64,000 nt of DNA from Anaerolineales bacterium (GCA_003105035.1 PQAL01000043.1:162014-226013), one strand, 5' to 3'; shown: positions 51,825-61,855, counted from the first letter of the stretch. Numbers and translations: made by a program. The notes: generated by a model not told the origin, from the sequence alone.

Positions 51825-54446
51825 CTAGCGCCAATCGGACACCTGATCTGGGTTGGGGTTATTGGTCAGGTTGTACAGCTCGGGATTGCCAGATTTGGTA
51901 ATGTACACTTCATTGTTCCCATCCCGGTCTGTTGTGAAAGCCACCCAGGCCTGGCTTGGTGCCCAACACGGTCCATAGTCGTTTGCAGGATTATTGGTCA
52001 GGTTGGTTGCCCCTTTTCCATCGATCCTCATCGAGTAAATATCCTGGTTACCATCGCGATTGGATGTAAAGACCACCAGAGCTCCATCCGGCGAACCCTT
52101 AGCCATCTGGTCGTTGGCTGGGTTGGCAGTCAGGTTAACCTGTTCCGAGCGATCCGTCTTTATGCGGTAGATTTCCTGGTTCCCATCCCGATCGGAAGTG
52201 AACAGGATCGATTCACCTTCCAGGTCGAACGTGGTGCTGTTCACCCAATCTGGCTGGGTATCATTGGCAGGGTTGTTGGTCAGGTTTTGAGTTTCAAATG
52301 TGTTCACATTGAGCAGGTAGATCTCGTAGTTGCCATCCCGGTTACTTGAAAATGCGATCCAGTTCCCGTCGACCGACCAGGTTGGGTATTGATCATCGGC
52401 TGGGTTGGTAGTCAGGTTGACCAGGCCTGTTCCATCGGCATTCATCAGATAAATTTCATTCTGACCGTCACGATTGGAGGTGAAAGCGAAGCGCTGTAGA
52501 TTAGGTGCCCATACAGCTTGGATATCTGCAGCCTGGTTATCGGTCATCCTGCGAATATGACCGGCATCATCCAGGGTATAGACTTCGGGGTTGCCATCTC
52601 GGCTCGAGACGAACAGGATCACCCCGCCAAATTTCGGCAACGGGACAGAAGTGGGGATGGGCGTGGACGTTGGGGAAACTGTCGCGGTGGGTAACAGGCT
52701 GGCAGCCGTGGCGGTCAACGCGGGGTTGTTCGGATCGCACGGATTTAGATCTTTGCCGTCGATAATTCCATCTCCATCTGTATCGGGGTTCAGGAAATTA
52801 GGGCAATTTTGATTTTCAGCACCGTCGACCAGTCCATCACTATCCGTGTCAGGCTTGAGTGGATCGGTGCCAAGGCTGAGCTCATCCCCATCCCTGAGCC
52901 CATCCCCGTCGGTATCTGGGTTAAGTGGGTTTAGCTTTAGCTGGACTTCCTTTCCATCGATTAGCGCGTCACCGTCGGAATCAGGGTTAAGCGGGTTGGT
53001 GCCCAGTTGGTACACTTCTATTCCATCCAGCAGCCCGTCGTTGTCGCTATCGGCATTCTTGGGATCGGTACCCAGCTCAAGCTCGCGCTGGTTGATGAGG
53101 CCATCCCCATCGGTGTCCTGCTGGCCAGCGATGGCTGCGGCTGTCTGGTTGGCTACAATGGTTTGAGTTGCACCGGCCACCATGGCGGTCCCGGCGGCTG
53201 CCGAGGTCTGAGTAGCGCTGCCAGCCCTCGAGCCAGTCCGGTTGCCGAGGATAATTGCCCCCAAGAAGACGATTGCACAGAGTGCCATGGCGACAGGCAG
53301 GATCCAGATCGGGATCATCCCATGACCAACCACCTGACCTTGTAGCAGGGGGCCCTCCTTCTGCTGGGTTTTAACGGAAGCTGCGTAAGCGTAGGAAACA
53401 GTCCCCGTGCTTATAAGCGGCTGTTGGCGAGGCCGGGCAGAAAATCTAAATGAGGCAGTTTCACCTGCGGCTATTGTGAGCGCTGCGGGGTTGCCTCCAG
53501 GGACCTGTGGGGTTGATCCAGGCGCATGCAGCTGGGTGACCGCAGTTGACAAGGGTTGTGGGGAGGTTTCAGGCGGTAGGTGCTCGAACAGTAACCGGTC
53601 ATCCAGGCTGTGTAACTTCAGCTGGAAGACCTGGGGGAAATTGCCCTCATTTTTCACGCTCACCGTCACCGGTTGCCCAGCATTGATCTGCTTCGGCTGC
53701 AGGGTTGCGCTGAAGCGGGTGACGGCTGCCAGGGTCAGTATACAATCCACCTTCACCAGCTGGTCGGGGGCACTCTGGCTGGTAACGCTGAGGCTGAATT
53801 TATTACGCCCAGCCTGGCTGGTTGGTGAATGGACAGGTTGGATCAGCAGGCTGATCTCTTTTTGTTCGCCAGGCTCAAGCGAGGTCAGTGGGGCGGCGGT
53901 GGATACCCAGCTCAAGGGTATGCCTTCCACTCCTAGGCGAAACGTATCTTTTTGCAGCCCGCGGTTAACCAGAATTATCGGGATTGTGACCGTATCACCG
54001 GGTGCAGCCGAAAACTGGATCGAGCTCAAACTCACCCCGATGCGTCCCTGCGATTCAAAAGCACTACTGGCTGCCTTGATATTTCCAGCTGGCTGGAAGG
54101 TCAGCTTCACTTCCAGGTCTTGAGAAATGTCGGGTGCGTTTTGTCTGGCGACGTGCACGCGCCCGGTGTAAGTCTGCGCGGCTTCCCCCTGCGGGACCGG
54201 TGGTGTGATGGTGAAGAGCACCTTTTCCTGGGCTCCTGGGGCTAACCAAATGCTCGATGGGCCAGAAGGGGAGAGCCAGCCAGTTGGAAGATCCAGGATG
54301 CTGACCAGGTAGTACTCTCCCGTGGTACCTGTGTTCGAGAGCGAGACCACAATCTGGGTGCTTTTACCAGTTGTCAACGTGAACTCGGAAGCCTGTAAAT
54401 TAATCGCTACCGGATTGGGTAGCTTGCTATTCGAAGAACTATCCAT
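51825..54446 (-). CDS. Surface protein: NEW3 domains, TM, TSP3 repeats, TolB-like propeller
   Basis: ~873 aa from the ATG at 54446 with AAAGG upstream. Order: two or three NEW3/Ig-like domains with no N-terminal signal (~1-375), a hydrophobic helix (~385-408; WILPVAMALCAIVFLGAI), six thrombospondin type-3 Ca-binding repeats of the DTDGDGL kind (~440-565), a Pro/Thr linker, and six propeller blades of the SNRDGN-EIY kind (~600-873). The single helix is a signal anchor that would put the first 375 residues inside the cell. The repeats suggest Ca-dependent binding or a sensor of envelope state. Confidence 0.8.
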   Translation of the reverse strand: MDSSSNSKLPNPVAINLQASEFTLTTGKSTQIVVSLSNTGTTGEYYLVSILDLPTGWLSPSGPSSIWLAPGAQEKVLFTITPPVPQGEAAQTYTGRVHVARQNAPDISQDLEVKLTFQPAGNIKAASSAFESQGRIGVSLSSIQFSAAPGDTVTIPIILVNRGLQKDTFRLGVEGIPLSWVSTAAPLTSLEPGEQKEISLLIQPVHSPTSQAGRNKFSLSVTSQSAPDQLVKVDCILTLAAVTRFSATLQPKQINAGQPVTVSVKNEGNFPQVFQLKLHSLDDRLLFEHLPPETSPQPLSTAVTQLHAPGSTPQVPGGNPAALTIAAGETASFRFSARPRQQPLISTGTVSYAYAASVKTQQKEGPLLQGQVVGHGMIPIWILPVAMALCAIVFLGAIILGNRTGSRAGSATQTSAAAGTAMVAGATQTIVANQTAAAIAGQQDTDGDGLINQRELELGTDPKNADSDNDGLLDGIEVYQLGTNPLNPDSDGDALIDGKEVQLKLNPLNPDTDGDGLRDGDELSLGTDPLKPDTDSDGLVDGAENQNCPNFLNPDTDGDGIIDGKDLNPCDPNNPALTATAASLLPTATVSPTSTPIPTSVPLPKFGGVILFVSSRDGNPEVYTLDDAGHIRRMTDNQAADIQAVWAPNLQRFAFTSNRDGQNEIYLMNADGTGLVNLTTNPADDQYPTWSVDGNWIAFSSNRDGNYEIYLLNVNTFETQNLTNNPANDTQPDWVNSTTFDLEGESILFTSDRDGNQEIYRIKTDRSEQVNLTANPANDQMAKGSPDGALVVFTSNRDGNQDIYSMRIDGKGATNLTNNPANDYGPCWAPSQAWVAFTTDRDGNNEVYITKSGNPELYNLTNNPNPDQVSDWR

Positions 54447-54686
54447 AAACATCAACCTTTATCCACGAGAAATTTAAGATCAGATGAACCGGGAAATCTG
54501 AAAATAATGATTTCAATGATACCAAGATACATGCCAGAATTCAAATTGTAATCCGTTAATTGTTGATTCTTCCATCAACAATGCAATCATGTCGGCATTC
54601 TGAACATTCACACCGACGGATGCTTGACCCAAATCTTAATTGGGGAGCCGATCGCTTCCCATGCTATCGTCCTGCACCAGGTATAT

Positions 54687-54725
54687 AAAAAGGCTGGTCG
54701 GAATTATTATCCAGCCAGCCTTTTT
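54687..54725. terminator. Bidirectional terminator beyond the SH3 lipoprotein
   Basis: AAAAAGGCTGG (54687-54697) / CCAGCCTTTTT (54715-54725), an 11-bp stem with T-runs both ways. It ends the minus-strand lipoprotein transcript. The rest of 54456-54747 includes a hairpin TTGTTGAT/ATCAACAA (~54559-54580) but no gene. Confidence 0.85.
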
Positions 54726-54747
54726 CCGTGAAAATTATCCTTTTATA

Positions 54748-56181
54748 TTATTTGACGTCAACGATGATCCAGAAGGTGCACACGGTCGCGCCGTTACTCA
54801 CCAATGACCAGGCCTCCCCGTATTGTCCAGGAGTGGCTGGGGTGATTAGCGAGCCGCTAACCGTGTAGTTGGCACCAGCCTGTACGGTTTCGGTAATGTC
54901 ATACAGGTCGTAGTTCTGGTGTAGACGCTGTCCATTCATTGCTCCTAGATATACCAGGTCGGTAGAATCCTGGTTCCAGGGCTGGTTACTGGTGTTCTGC
55001 AGCACCCAGGTCATTCCGAAGCCAGTGCTGGTCGGGAAGGTCGTATAATCAGCCGGATTCTGCGATACCAAGACGCACTGGTTGGCAGGGGGTGGGGTCG
55101 TAGAGACATCACTTGGAGGCGGGGGAGGAGCGTCAACCACAGGCACACTACCAGTATTGGCGGTAGTGACCCAGTCTGCCGATACCCAGGCTGCGCCAGG
55201 GGTATAAAAGCTGGTAGGTACCTTCACCTGCCACCATAGCCCATCCTGGCTTTTGCCGGTCACTTCACCGGTTGCACCTGGGGCAACGGTTCCGAGAAGC
55301 AGGTAATTGGTCCCCGGACCACTGCGCAGGTTGACAAAATCGATGGCGGTAGCTGTTGCCGCGCCAGCTGGTGGAGTTGCTACAACCACAGGTGGCGATT
55401 GAGTCGGGGCTGCAATCACAGGTACATTATCGATGTTGGCTGGCTGGGTGAAAGCAGTTTCAATCCAACCATAACCAACCCCAACTCTTTGAGGGTCGAG
55501 CCGAATTGTTAGCCACGCGCCGTCCTGACTCTTACCGATCACACGTGCTGTTCTACCCGTTTGAGCAATACCATAAGCGGGATATGAAGCTCCAGGTCCT
55601 GTGCGTACAAAAGTTTGAGCTAAAGTGGTCGCCTGGGGATCGCCAGCAGCAGGTGAAACCAGCGCAACAGTAGGCGGTACAGGTGGTGTTGGGAGTACGG
55701 GTAATCCGGAAGTCCCGGTCGCAATGACATAAATACCGGAAACCCAGCCAATGCCATTTGGGGCAACTGGTACACTGATTGCGAACCAATTTCCATTCTG
55801 GCTCACTCCGGTAGCGATGGCTGTATTACCACCCAGGAAGGCCCCATAGGTCACATAGTTGGTTCCAGGGCCACCCATGATGACAGTGTTGACAGCAGCT
55901 TCAACCATGGGTAGACCTGCTTGCCCGGCCGGCACGACTGCAACCGGCTCATTCGCATAATACATCGGGTCAGGAGCCACGGTAGGTGCCACAGTCGGTG
56001 GAACCTCGGTGGGAACCGCTGTGGGTGGGACTGCTGTGGGTGGGACAGAGGTCGGCGGTACCTGGGTTGGCGCCTCTGGGGTAGCTGCCGGAGCACAGCT
56101 GCTCAAAACGAGCGCGATCATCATGGTGATCACAACTACTTTGAAAAGCTGCATCTGAAATTTCTTGGGTTTTTTTTTCAT
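54748..56181 (-). CDS. Lipoprotein with three SH3 repeats and a C-terminal NBR1-like domain
   Basis: 477 aa. Lipoprotein signal (KVVVITMMIALVLSSC, lipobox LSSC), then a Pro/Thr/Val linker (TQVPPTSVPPTAVPP and onward). Three SH3b-like domains follow, each with GPGTNYxxYG or GPGASYPAYG, Nxx-SQNG/SQDG-W and a final V or W. The C-terminal ~100 residues (TWVLQNTSNQPW, GQYGEAWSLVSNGATVCTFW) match the NBR1-type Ig-like domain. A typical surface anchoring or peptidoglycan-associated layout in these organisms. No enzymatic motif. Confidence 0.88.
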   Translation of the reverse strand: MKKKPKKFQMQLFKVVVITMMIALVLSSCAPAATPEAPTQVPPTSVPPTAVPPTAVPTEVPPTVAPTVAPDPMYYANEPVAVVPAGQAGLPMVEAAVNTVIMGGPGTNYVTYGAFLGGNTAIATGVSQNGNWFAISVPVAPNGIGWVSGIYVIATGTSGLPVLPTPPVPPTVALVSPAAGDPQATTLAQTFVRTGPGASYPAYGIAQTGRTARVIGKSQDGAWLTIRLDPQRVGVGYGWIETAFTQPANIDNVPVIAAPTQSPPVVVATPPAGAATATAIDFVNLRSGPGTNYLLLGTVAPGATGEVTGKSQDGLWWQVKVPTSFYTPGAAWVSADWVTTANTGSVPVVDAPPPPPSDVSTTPPPANQCVLVSQNPADYTTFPTSTGFGMTWVLQNTSNQPWNQDSTDLVYLGAMNGQRLHQNYDLYDITETVQAGANYTVSGSLITPATPGQYGEAWSLVSNGATVCTFWIIVDVK

Positions 56182-56268
56182 AACGATTGTTAAATTCTCC
56201 TTTTCCTATATTTGATTGAACCAATAACTAACGTTAACTTTATTTTGTTTCGTTTTGGGCCTGGCCAG

Positions 56269-56718
56269 TTATTTAAATAGCTTTTGTTTATTCTGCAGGC
56301 TGATGACATAACCCAGGATACCTACCGGGATGAATTGGTACAAGCTGGCCCACACGTTGCCTGTAACAACAATCGATAGTGTAGCTACCGCCACAGTGGC
56401 GAGGATATACACATAGATTCCCCATTGTTTCCAATACCATATTGCAATTGCCGCTACGATGTTCGCAACTGCAACTGCGATTAAAACTGCCAGAATACCG
56501 GGTCGCTGCGAAATGTATGCCTGTTTGATACTGGAATAAATTAGATAGATACCTGCAAGACCGTGCAAGCCGATCAGGGCAATCAGGATGGTCAGTAGCG
56601 TGCCATGGGTCTTTTTAACCGGTTTTTTTACAGGTGCTTTACTTTTCGATGATGACTTTACTTGTTGCTTGTTTTTATTAGCTTTTTTTGAGGTTGCCAC
56701 GTCTTCTCTCTCGCTCAA
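56269..56718 (-). CDS. Small basic-tailed integral membrane protein
   Basis: 149 aa if started at the TTG at 56718; a GTG at 56700 is an alternative. Lys-rich N-terminus (SKKANKNKQQVKSSSKSKAPVKKPVKK) followed by four membrane helices (~41-60, 67-88, 90-110, 115-138). Cytoplasmic basic tail first. Not recognised. Confidence 0.55.
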   Translation of the reverse strand: MSEREDVATSKKANKNKQQVKSSSKSKAPVKKPVKKTHGTLLTILIALIGLHGLAGIYLIYSSIKQAYISQRPGILAVLIAVAVANIVAAIAIWYWKQWGIYVYILATVAVATLSIVVTGNVWASLYQFIPVGILGYVISLQNKQKLFK

Positions 56719-56748
56719 TGATGTATTTTGTTTATATATACTTTAGCG

Positions 56749-57603
56749 TTATTTGCTTTTCTCTTTAAGGGTTTCAGCTATTTCGTCCATGGCAAGGGCT
56801 GCACCCATGACAGCTGCTCCAGAGCTGATTTCCGAAGCGCCTTCAACCGCCGTAAGCTTTGCAGTTTCGCGAACTTCATTGCCAATCACCAGCTCAGTGA
56901 TACCCTGCACCGCCAGCTCATCGCTGGCTTCTGACAGCCTGGCACTCTCAACGGAGACTGCCTCTGACGTGGACATTCGCAAGATGCCTTCCTCGACCTC
57001 ATTCTGGCCCAGAGCGTTGATTTTTTGACCGGTAGCTGCTAGAGCTTTCGATATCCCATCGGTGCTCATGGCAATACGGATCTGTTCCACCGACATCTCA
57101 TGCAGACGGGCAGCCCGGTTGCCCAGGAATAGTGACAGGACGGGCATCTTCAAAGCCTCGATGATTTCCCCGGCGGTGTAAAGTTCGCCGGATAAGCGGG
57201 CGAGTTCCATGCCATGCTCAAGATCACCCAGGCTCATCATACCCACCAGGGCACTGACCACACCCACATCTTCCGAGGCAGCCAGCATTTCGGCACCTTC
57301 GGCGACATCCACCACACCTGCCGTGGCAACTACTTCACTGAGCACAGCCATGCGTTCAGACATGATCCTTTCATAGGCTGCCCGGGTAAGATCACTGGCA
57401 CCCTGGGCAATAAAATCTGTCCCGACAGCCCCGATCTGGGCGGCCTCTTTTAACTTGTTTGCACCCTGGATGGCTTCTTGCTCACCTGAAATTGCTGCAG
57501 CGATCGCTGCATCTTCAATGTCGTTTGCTGTGGCAGCCAGCTTGTTCTTGCTGACTGTGACACGCTGACGCTTGGTACTCTTGATTGCTTTCTTTTCGAC
57601 CAT
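56749..57603 (-). CDS. All-helical soluble protein of unknown function
   Basis: 284 aa, no signal or membrane segment. Highly Ala/Glu-rich amphipathic helices throughout (ANDIEDAAIAAAISGEQEAI, AAIGAASDLTRAAYERIMSE-like run, VSVESARLSEASDELAVQGI). No catalytic motif. AAGGAG ribosome-binding site. Could be a scaffolding or DNA-protecting protein, but that is only shape. Stands alone; downstream genes are membrane proteins. Confidence 0.65.
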   Translation of the reverse strand: MVEKKAIKSTKRQRVTVSKNKLAATANDIEDAAIAAAISGEQEAIQGANKLKEAAQIGAVGTDFIAQGASDLTRAAYERIMSERMAVLSEVVATAGVVDVAEGAEMLAASEDVGVVSALVGMMSLGDLEHGMELARLSGELYTAGEIIEALKMPVLSLFLGNRAARLHEMSVEQIRIAMSTDGISKALAATGQKINALGQNEVEEGILRMSTSEAVSVESARLSEASDELAVQGITELVIGNEVRETAKLTAVEGASEISSGAAVMGAALAMDEIAETLKEKSK

Positions 57604-57888
57604 ATTTGTACTCCTTATTTGATCATTTATGTATCGGATGGTTTACACAGCCGGTGGAATTTCCCAGAAAAATGGCCTGGTCTATTCTAACTTCCGACTC
57701 GCCGTGCAATAAATTCCCGTGATGAATTGTATGTGGCAATAAATTTCTCGCAATGCACAAAAAACACGTATACAATACCCTCAATTAAGCAGCCTGTCTA
57801 CATACCCATGTGGAAATTGTGGTCAACAAAAACATCGGCCGCGTTGAGCATCATTCAACATAAGTTGAGACACATCCTGCAAGGCTGG

Positions 57889-58386
57889 TTACAGCTCCTG
57901 ATCAGATGCCGCAAATGTTTCCCTTAATGCACATTCATCAGTGTCGCTTAGGTTTCTTCGCAGCAGAGTAGCCTTGTGTCGCGATAAGATATTAATTAAT
58001 TTTCCTTCTATCAGGTCTGCCACAATCAGGAAAAGCGCTGAATACCCAGGCATGATCGCCGCCCCAACTTCCTTGGCAAAACTGCTGCTGATTCCAAAAC
58101 CGGTAAATTTTCCTTGCAGTGCATGGGTTACGATATTTACATCAACCCCAAGCCAGGGCAGGTACAATAATTGGCCAATCAATGCCCCCCAAAACGGTCC
58201 ACCTAAAGCACCTGCGCAAGCCAGGCAACTAACCTGATTGATTTTAAGCCTATCGTTTGTTTTGCGAATGACCGTGGCTGCATCGATGATGGTGATGGAT
58301 TTTTGCTCTTGTAATGACTGGATCTCTCCAACAACCTGGTCGGCGCCACTTTCATTGGTGAAAACAAATACCAAAAAACTACTCAT
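57889..58386 (-). CDS. DUF1269 membrane protein
   Basis: 165 aa. N-terminal ferredoxin-like part (MSSFLVFVFTNESGADQVVGEI), a central hydrophobic hairpin (ACAGALGGPFWGALIGQLLY, then GAAIMPGYSALFLIV), and a short C-terminal tail: DUF1269 architecture. Two membrane segments. GGAGAA ribosome-binding site. Role unknown. Confidence 0.8.
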   Translation of the reverse strand: MSSFLVFVFTNESGADQVVGEIQSLQEQKSITIIDAATVIRKTNDRLKINQVSCLACAGALGGPFWGALIGQLLYLPWLGVDVNIVTHALQGKFTGFGISSSFAKEVGAAIMPGYSALFLIVADLIEGKLINILSRHKATLLRRNLSDTDECALRETFAASDQEL

Positions 58387-58517
58387 TAATATTCTCCAGC
58401 AACTGAACAGGATTTACCAACCAGTCACTCAGTGGCTGGCTCAATCATTGGGCACACCTGGCAACCTCGTTTGTATATTTACTTAAGTTGTTTATGTGTT
58501 AAGTCCAGCGTGGAATA

Positions 58518-58558
58518 TCCAGGGGTTTCACCAAATAAATTTTGATGAAACCCCTGGA
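58518..58558. terminator. 13-bp hairpin between DUF1269 and PAS genes
   Basis: CCAGGGGTTTCA (58519-58530) / TGAAACCCCTGG (58546-58557), plus one more T-A pair, 15-nt loop. It follows the PAS gene on the minus strand; no T-run, so perhaps a 3' stabiliser. Confidence 0.55.
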
Positions 58559-58596
58559 AAAATATCTTTCCGGTAATCACCGCCGGTGCGAGCGCT

Positions 58597-60309
58597 TTAA
58601 TAGGACATGAGCGGCTCTGATTCCTGGGCTTCTTTAACCCAGCTTTCAACATCAGCTAAAGTCGGCGGCCGCCTAACCAGCTTATGCGTTTCGTTGTATT
58701 GCATCATGGCATCGTGCAGGTTTTTCGGATTACGGTTGCGCAGCTCTTTGATCGTGTCCACACCCGTGCGTTCGAGCAGCTCACTATATTCTTCCCCGAC
58801 GCCCTTGATGCGCATCAGGTCAGCCATATTTACCCATTTTAAAATCAGTAATGAGGATATACCAGTCTGTTCAACCAGATCTTCACGCCCTTTGCGGCTT
58901 TTACCGTGCTCTAGCAGATCATCTGTGGTTTTGATGCCCACATCCAGCAATTTGAGGGCGTAGACCGGCCCAATTCCTTCAATGTCTTCTACAGGGATTA
59001 ACCGCCTGCTTGCAGCAGGGGTGGGGGAAGGTTCTTCAACAACCGGTTCCGGCTCAGGTAGGGGTTGTTCTTCCTCCACGGCTGGCTCCGGCTCAGGTAG
59101 GGTTTGCTCTTCCTCCACGGGCTCTTCAACAGGTGTCTCGGGTTCGACGATTTCTTCCTCAACCGGCTCTTCGACGGGTACTGCAACGCGGGTGCGGACA
59201 AGATTTGATATATCGTGGTACAAGCCCAGAGAACCAACCTGCTTACCACCCAATACAACTGGGATCCCATATACTTCCACATCAACTAGCGAGCCATCCT
59301 TCCGGCCCCGCTGCGTGATGCTTTGAACCTTAATGCCTTTCCGGACTGCATCAGTTAACCCATTGGCTTCGACAACCAGGTCTTGGGGTATGATGAGCTC
59401 ATCCACTTTGGAGCCAATCACCTCGCGCTTGTCAAATTGGAATAGGTGCTCGAAGGCCGGGTTACAATCAATGATGCGATCTTCCTGATTGAGGGTCACA
59501 ATCGCCACCGGGCTGTTGTTCACCAATAGTTCGTAATACTGGGTCAAGCGCTGCTGGTCACGGTAGGCCTGTTTGAGCGGTGTGACATTGCGGAAGATAT
59601 AAACCCATCCCTCTTGTTTACCGTCAAGCAGAAGGTAATTCTTGGAGATCTGGTACCAAACATCCGCTCTGGGCAGCTTAAGGTCCTTTTTCTCTCCTGG
59701 GTTCATCCCCATGATGCTGACCGTATCATTGGCGAATAATTCATCAATCCCCCGGCCAATGATCTGGTTATATCCAAGTTGGAAGATTTCCGCTGTGGCC
59801 CGGTTGCAGCGGATGATGCTGCCATTCTCATCGGTTAGCACGATCAAGTCATCTACAGCATCGAAGGTGGCTTCCCATTGCTGCTTACCTCGCTGGATGA
59901 TCACTTCCAGGTCCTGGAAACTGGTCTTCTGGTTGGTCAGCTGCTCATTGAGACGGGCGATCTCAACCTGGTGTTTTTTATCGAGCTGAGTTTGGTTTTC
60001 CTGAGCCTGCACCATGTCGCGCTGCTTGTTCAGCTCGACCCACTCTGAATAACGGCGAGAGTCCTCAGCTTTATCCTTCTGATATCCGACCAGGCCCCAG
60101 ATGATCGCACTGTAAAACGCAAGGACATCGATGTATCGGAACAAGAGATTTGTGGTTGTCAGTTTGAGAATACTCTCAAGCGTAACTGCCTGACCCTGGA
60201 AAACCAGGAAGAGGACAGCAAGCAAAGCAATCACGATTACCGCTATCAGGATTCCCAGGAAGAAATAGGGAAACGCATAGTGTTTTCTGTTTTTCGGTTT
60301 TTGTTCCAT
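58597..60309 (-). CDS. Membrane PAS-PAS protein with C-terminal HhH (DUF4332) domain
   Basis: 570 aa. Two membrane helices (~15-38, 55-76), a coiled coil (~85-135), two PAS domains (~140-260, ~262-385; EATFDAVDDLIVLTDENGSI, NSPVAIVTLNQEDRIIDCNPAFEHLF), a Glu/Pro linker with repeats of LPEPEP, then helix-hairpin-helix modules (~445-560; IEGIGPVYALKLLDVGI, MRIKGVGEEYSELL, NPKNLHDAM) matching DUF4332. No kinase or GGDEF. AAGGAAGG ribosome-binding site. It may couple a redox or small-ligand signal to a nucleic-acid or protein partner. Confidence 0.85.
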   Translation of the reverse strand: MEQKPKNRKHYAFPYFFLGILIAVIVIALLAVLFLVFQGQAVTLESILKLTTTNLLFRYIDVLAFYSAIIWGLVGYQKDKAEDSRRYSEWVELNKQRDMVQAQENQTQLDKKHQVEIARLNEQLTNQKTSFQDLEVIIQRGKQQWEATFDAVDDLIVLTDENGSIIRCNRATAEIFQLGYNQIIGRGIDELFANDTVSIMGMNPGEKKDLKLPRADVWYQISKNYLLLDGKQEGWVYIFRNVTPLKQAYRDQQRLTQYYELLVNNSPVAIVTLNQEDRIIDCNPAFEHLFQFDKREVIGSKVDELIIPQDLVVEANGLTDAVRKGIKVQSITQRGRKDGSLVDVEVYGIPVVLGGKQVGSLGLYHDISNLVRTRVAVPVEEPVEEEIVEPETPVEEPVEEEQTLPEPEPAVEEEQPLPEPEPVVEEPSPTPAASRRLIPVEDIEGIGPVYALKLLDVGIKTTDDLLEHGKSRKGREDLVEQTGISSLLILKWVNMADLMRIKGVGEEYSELLERTGVDTIKELRNRNPKNLHDAMMQYNETHKLVRRPPTLADVESWVKEAQESEPLMSY

Positions 60310-60349
60310 GTGAGACCTTCCTTTCGGATATCGGTTCGATATAAGTTAA

Positions 60350-61684
60350 TTAACCTTCTTCTGCAGGGACTACTTCCGGATTTATGTCCTCTGGTTCCGC
60401 CTGGGTAACTTCTTCAATTTCAGGTAAGCGGTTTTTCGTCAAGAACATCCACAGCCCACCCAGTCCAATCAATGTAGCAACAGCGGAGATCAACACACCC
60501 AGATACGGAATGGATGCCAGCAATGCATACAGGATTACTCCAATCACTAGCGGTAAAATCCGATTCTGGGCTAAAGAAGGGATCCAGCGTTTGAACACCA
60601 ACACAACAACGAGGTAGGCAACAATGATCTTGCTGAAATAGGCGATGGACAACCAGAAGATTGTCAGTGCCAGGCCTAACGATATCAGGCCGAGTGATCC
60701 GGTGAGAAATCCTAAATTGGGGAGGGAAGCCCAATAGAAGAAAAAGGCGAGGGCCAGTACCAGAACAAGTATTAGCACTGCTGCCAGCCAGCCAATCACA
60801 AATACCAGCAGCCCGTACAATAAGGAGCGCCATGGTTGTAGGTGAACATGCTCGCTGGCGACATGCAGCTGGGCAGGGACCAGCCAGACAAGCAATAATC
60901 CAATCAGCAGCAAGCCAACCAGAGTTCTGAGCATGGGCACCGCCCATGATTTCAAACGCTCGGTATCGATTGCATTGGCCGGCTGTAGGGATTGCACGCG
61001 GTTAAGCGAGTTCGTGGTTATTCTATTGTCGCTTGTCAATGAAGCAGGGATAAGCGGTTGGAAGGTGGTCAGTCCGAATGCGACCGGATGTACAGCCAAA
61101 TCGATTTGCCTGGCTTGTGGAGTACCTGGTGCCTTCTGCCAGGTTTGTGGCAACCAGCCCTGGCTGATCATAAACTCATATATCTTTTGGGCCAGGACGA
61201 CCGGACCAACCAGGCTATTTACTTTACGATTCACTTCACCAGCCAGATTGCTTTCAAGCCCGACGATGTTTAGATCGCGGTCGATTTTTGAGCCTGCTTC
61301 GGTGGTACCCCGACCACCCAGGAAATACACGTCGCGCCCAACGCTGGCTTGCGGACCCAGCACCAATAACCCGGCACCAATATAGGCACTACCGGATACT
61401 GGGCCATTAAGCACCACGTTTCCACCCATGACAACCAGGTCTCCATTCACTTCACCGTTGATCTTGATATTATTGCCCACTGCCAGCAGGTCACCATTGA
61501 TCACACCGTCCATGACTACACTGGTGCCGTTAAGAAAGGCATTGTGATCCAAGACCTCCCCCTCGTTGACTGTATCACCTGCAATAATCCCTTGGGCTGA
61601 GGCTTTGGTGGGAAACATCAAGGCCAGTGCCATGAACAAGGTTATGAACAGCATCGTTTTTTTCCAGCTTTGACCGATCTTCAT
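60350..61684 (-). CDS. Bactofilin-like polymer-forming membrane protein
   Basis: 444 aa from the ATG at 61684 with GGAGG 9 nt upstream. Signal peptide (MKIGQSWKKTMLFITLFMA... KASAQ) then a beta-helix-like repeat (VINGDLLAVGNNIKINGEVN, GDLVVMGGNVVLNGP) like bactofilin/DUF583, a linker, and four or five C-terminal membrane helices (~245-430). Polymer-forming domain outside, membrane domain behind. Role in cell shape or envelope is inferred. Confidence 0.8.
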   Translation of the reverse strand: MKIGQSWKKTMLFITLFMALALMFPTKASAQGIIAGDTVNEGEVLDHNAFLNGTSVVMDGVINGDLLAVGNNIKINGEVNGDLVVMGGNVVLNGPVSGSAYIGAGLLVLGPQASVGRDVYFLGGRGTTEAGSKIDRDLNIVGLESNLAGEVNRKVNSLVGPVVLAQKIYEFMISQGWLPQTWQKAPGTPQARQIDLAVHPVAFGLTTFQPLIPASLTSDNRITTNSLNRVQSLQPANAIDTERLKSWAVPMLRTLVGLLLIGLLLVWLVPAQLHVASEHVHLQPWRSLLYGLLVFVIGWLAAVLILVLVLALAFFFYWASLPNLGFLTGSLGLISLGLALTIFWLSIAYFSKIIVAYLVVVLVFKRWIPSLAQNRILPLVIGVILYALLASIPYLGVLISAVATLIGLGGLWMFLTKNRLPEIEEVTQAEPEDINPEVVPAEEG

Positions 61685-61855
61685 ATCCACCATCCTCCGT
61701 TGTGGGTTTAATCTCATCATAAAGATACCGGCAAGTGCTTCTCTTGTCTACATTATGATGTTGGTTTTTAAAGACCAATTCTTGTTAGAACGAAAGGCGT
61801 AGCTCAACAATTGCTTCTTGACACTTCAACAAAAAACGATTAAGGTCACAACAAA

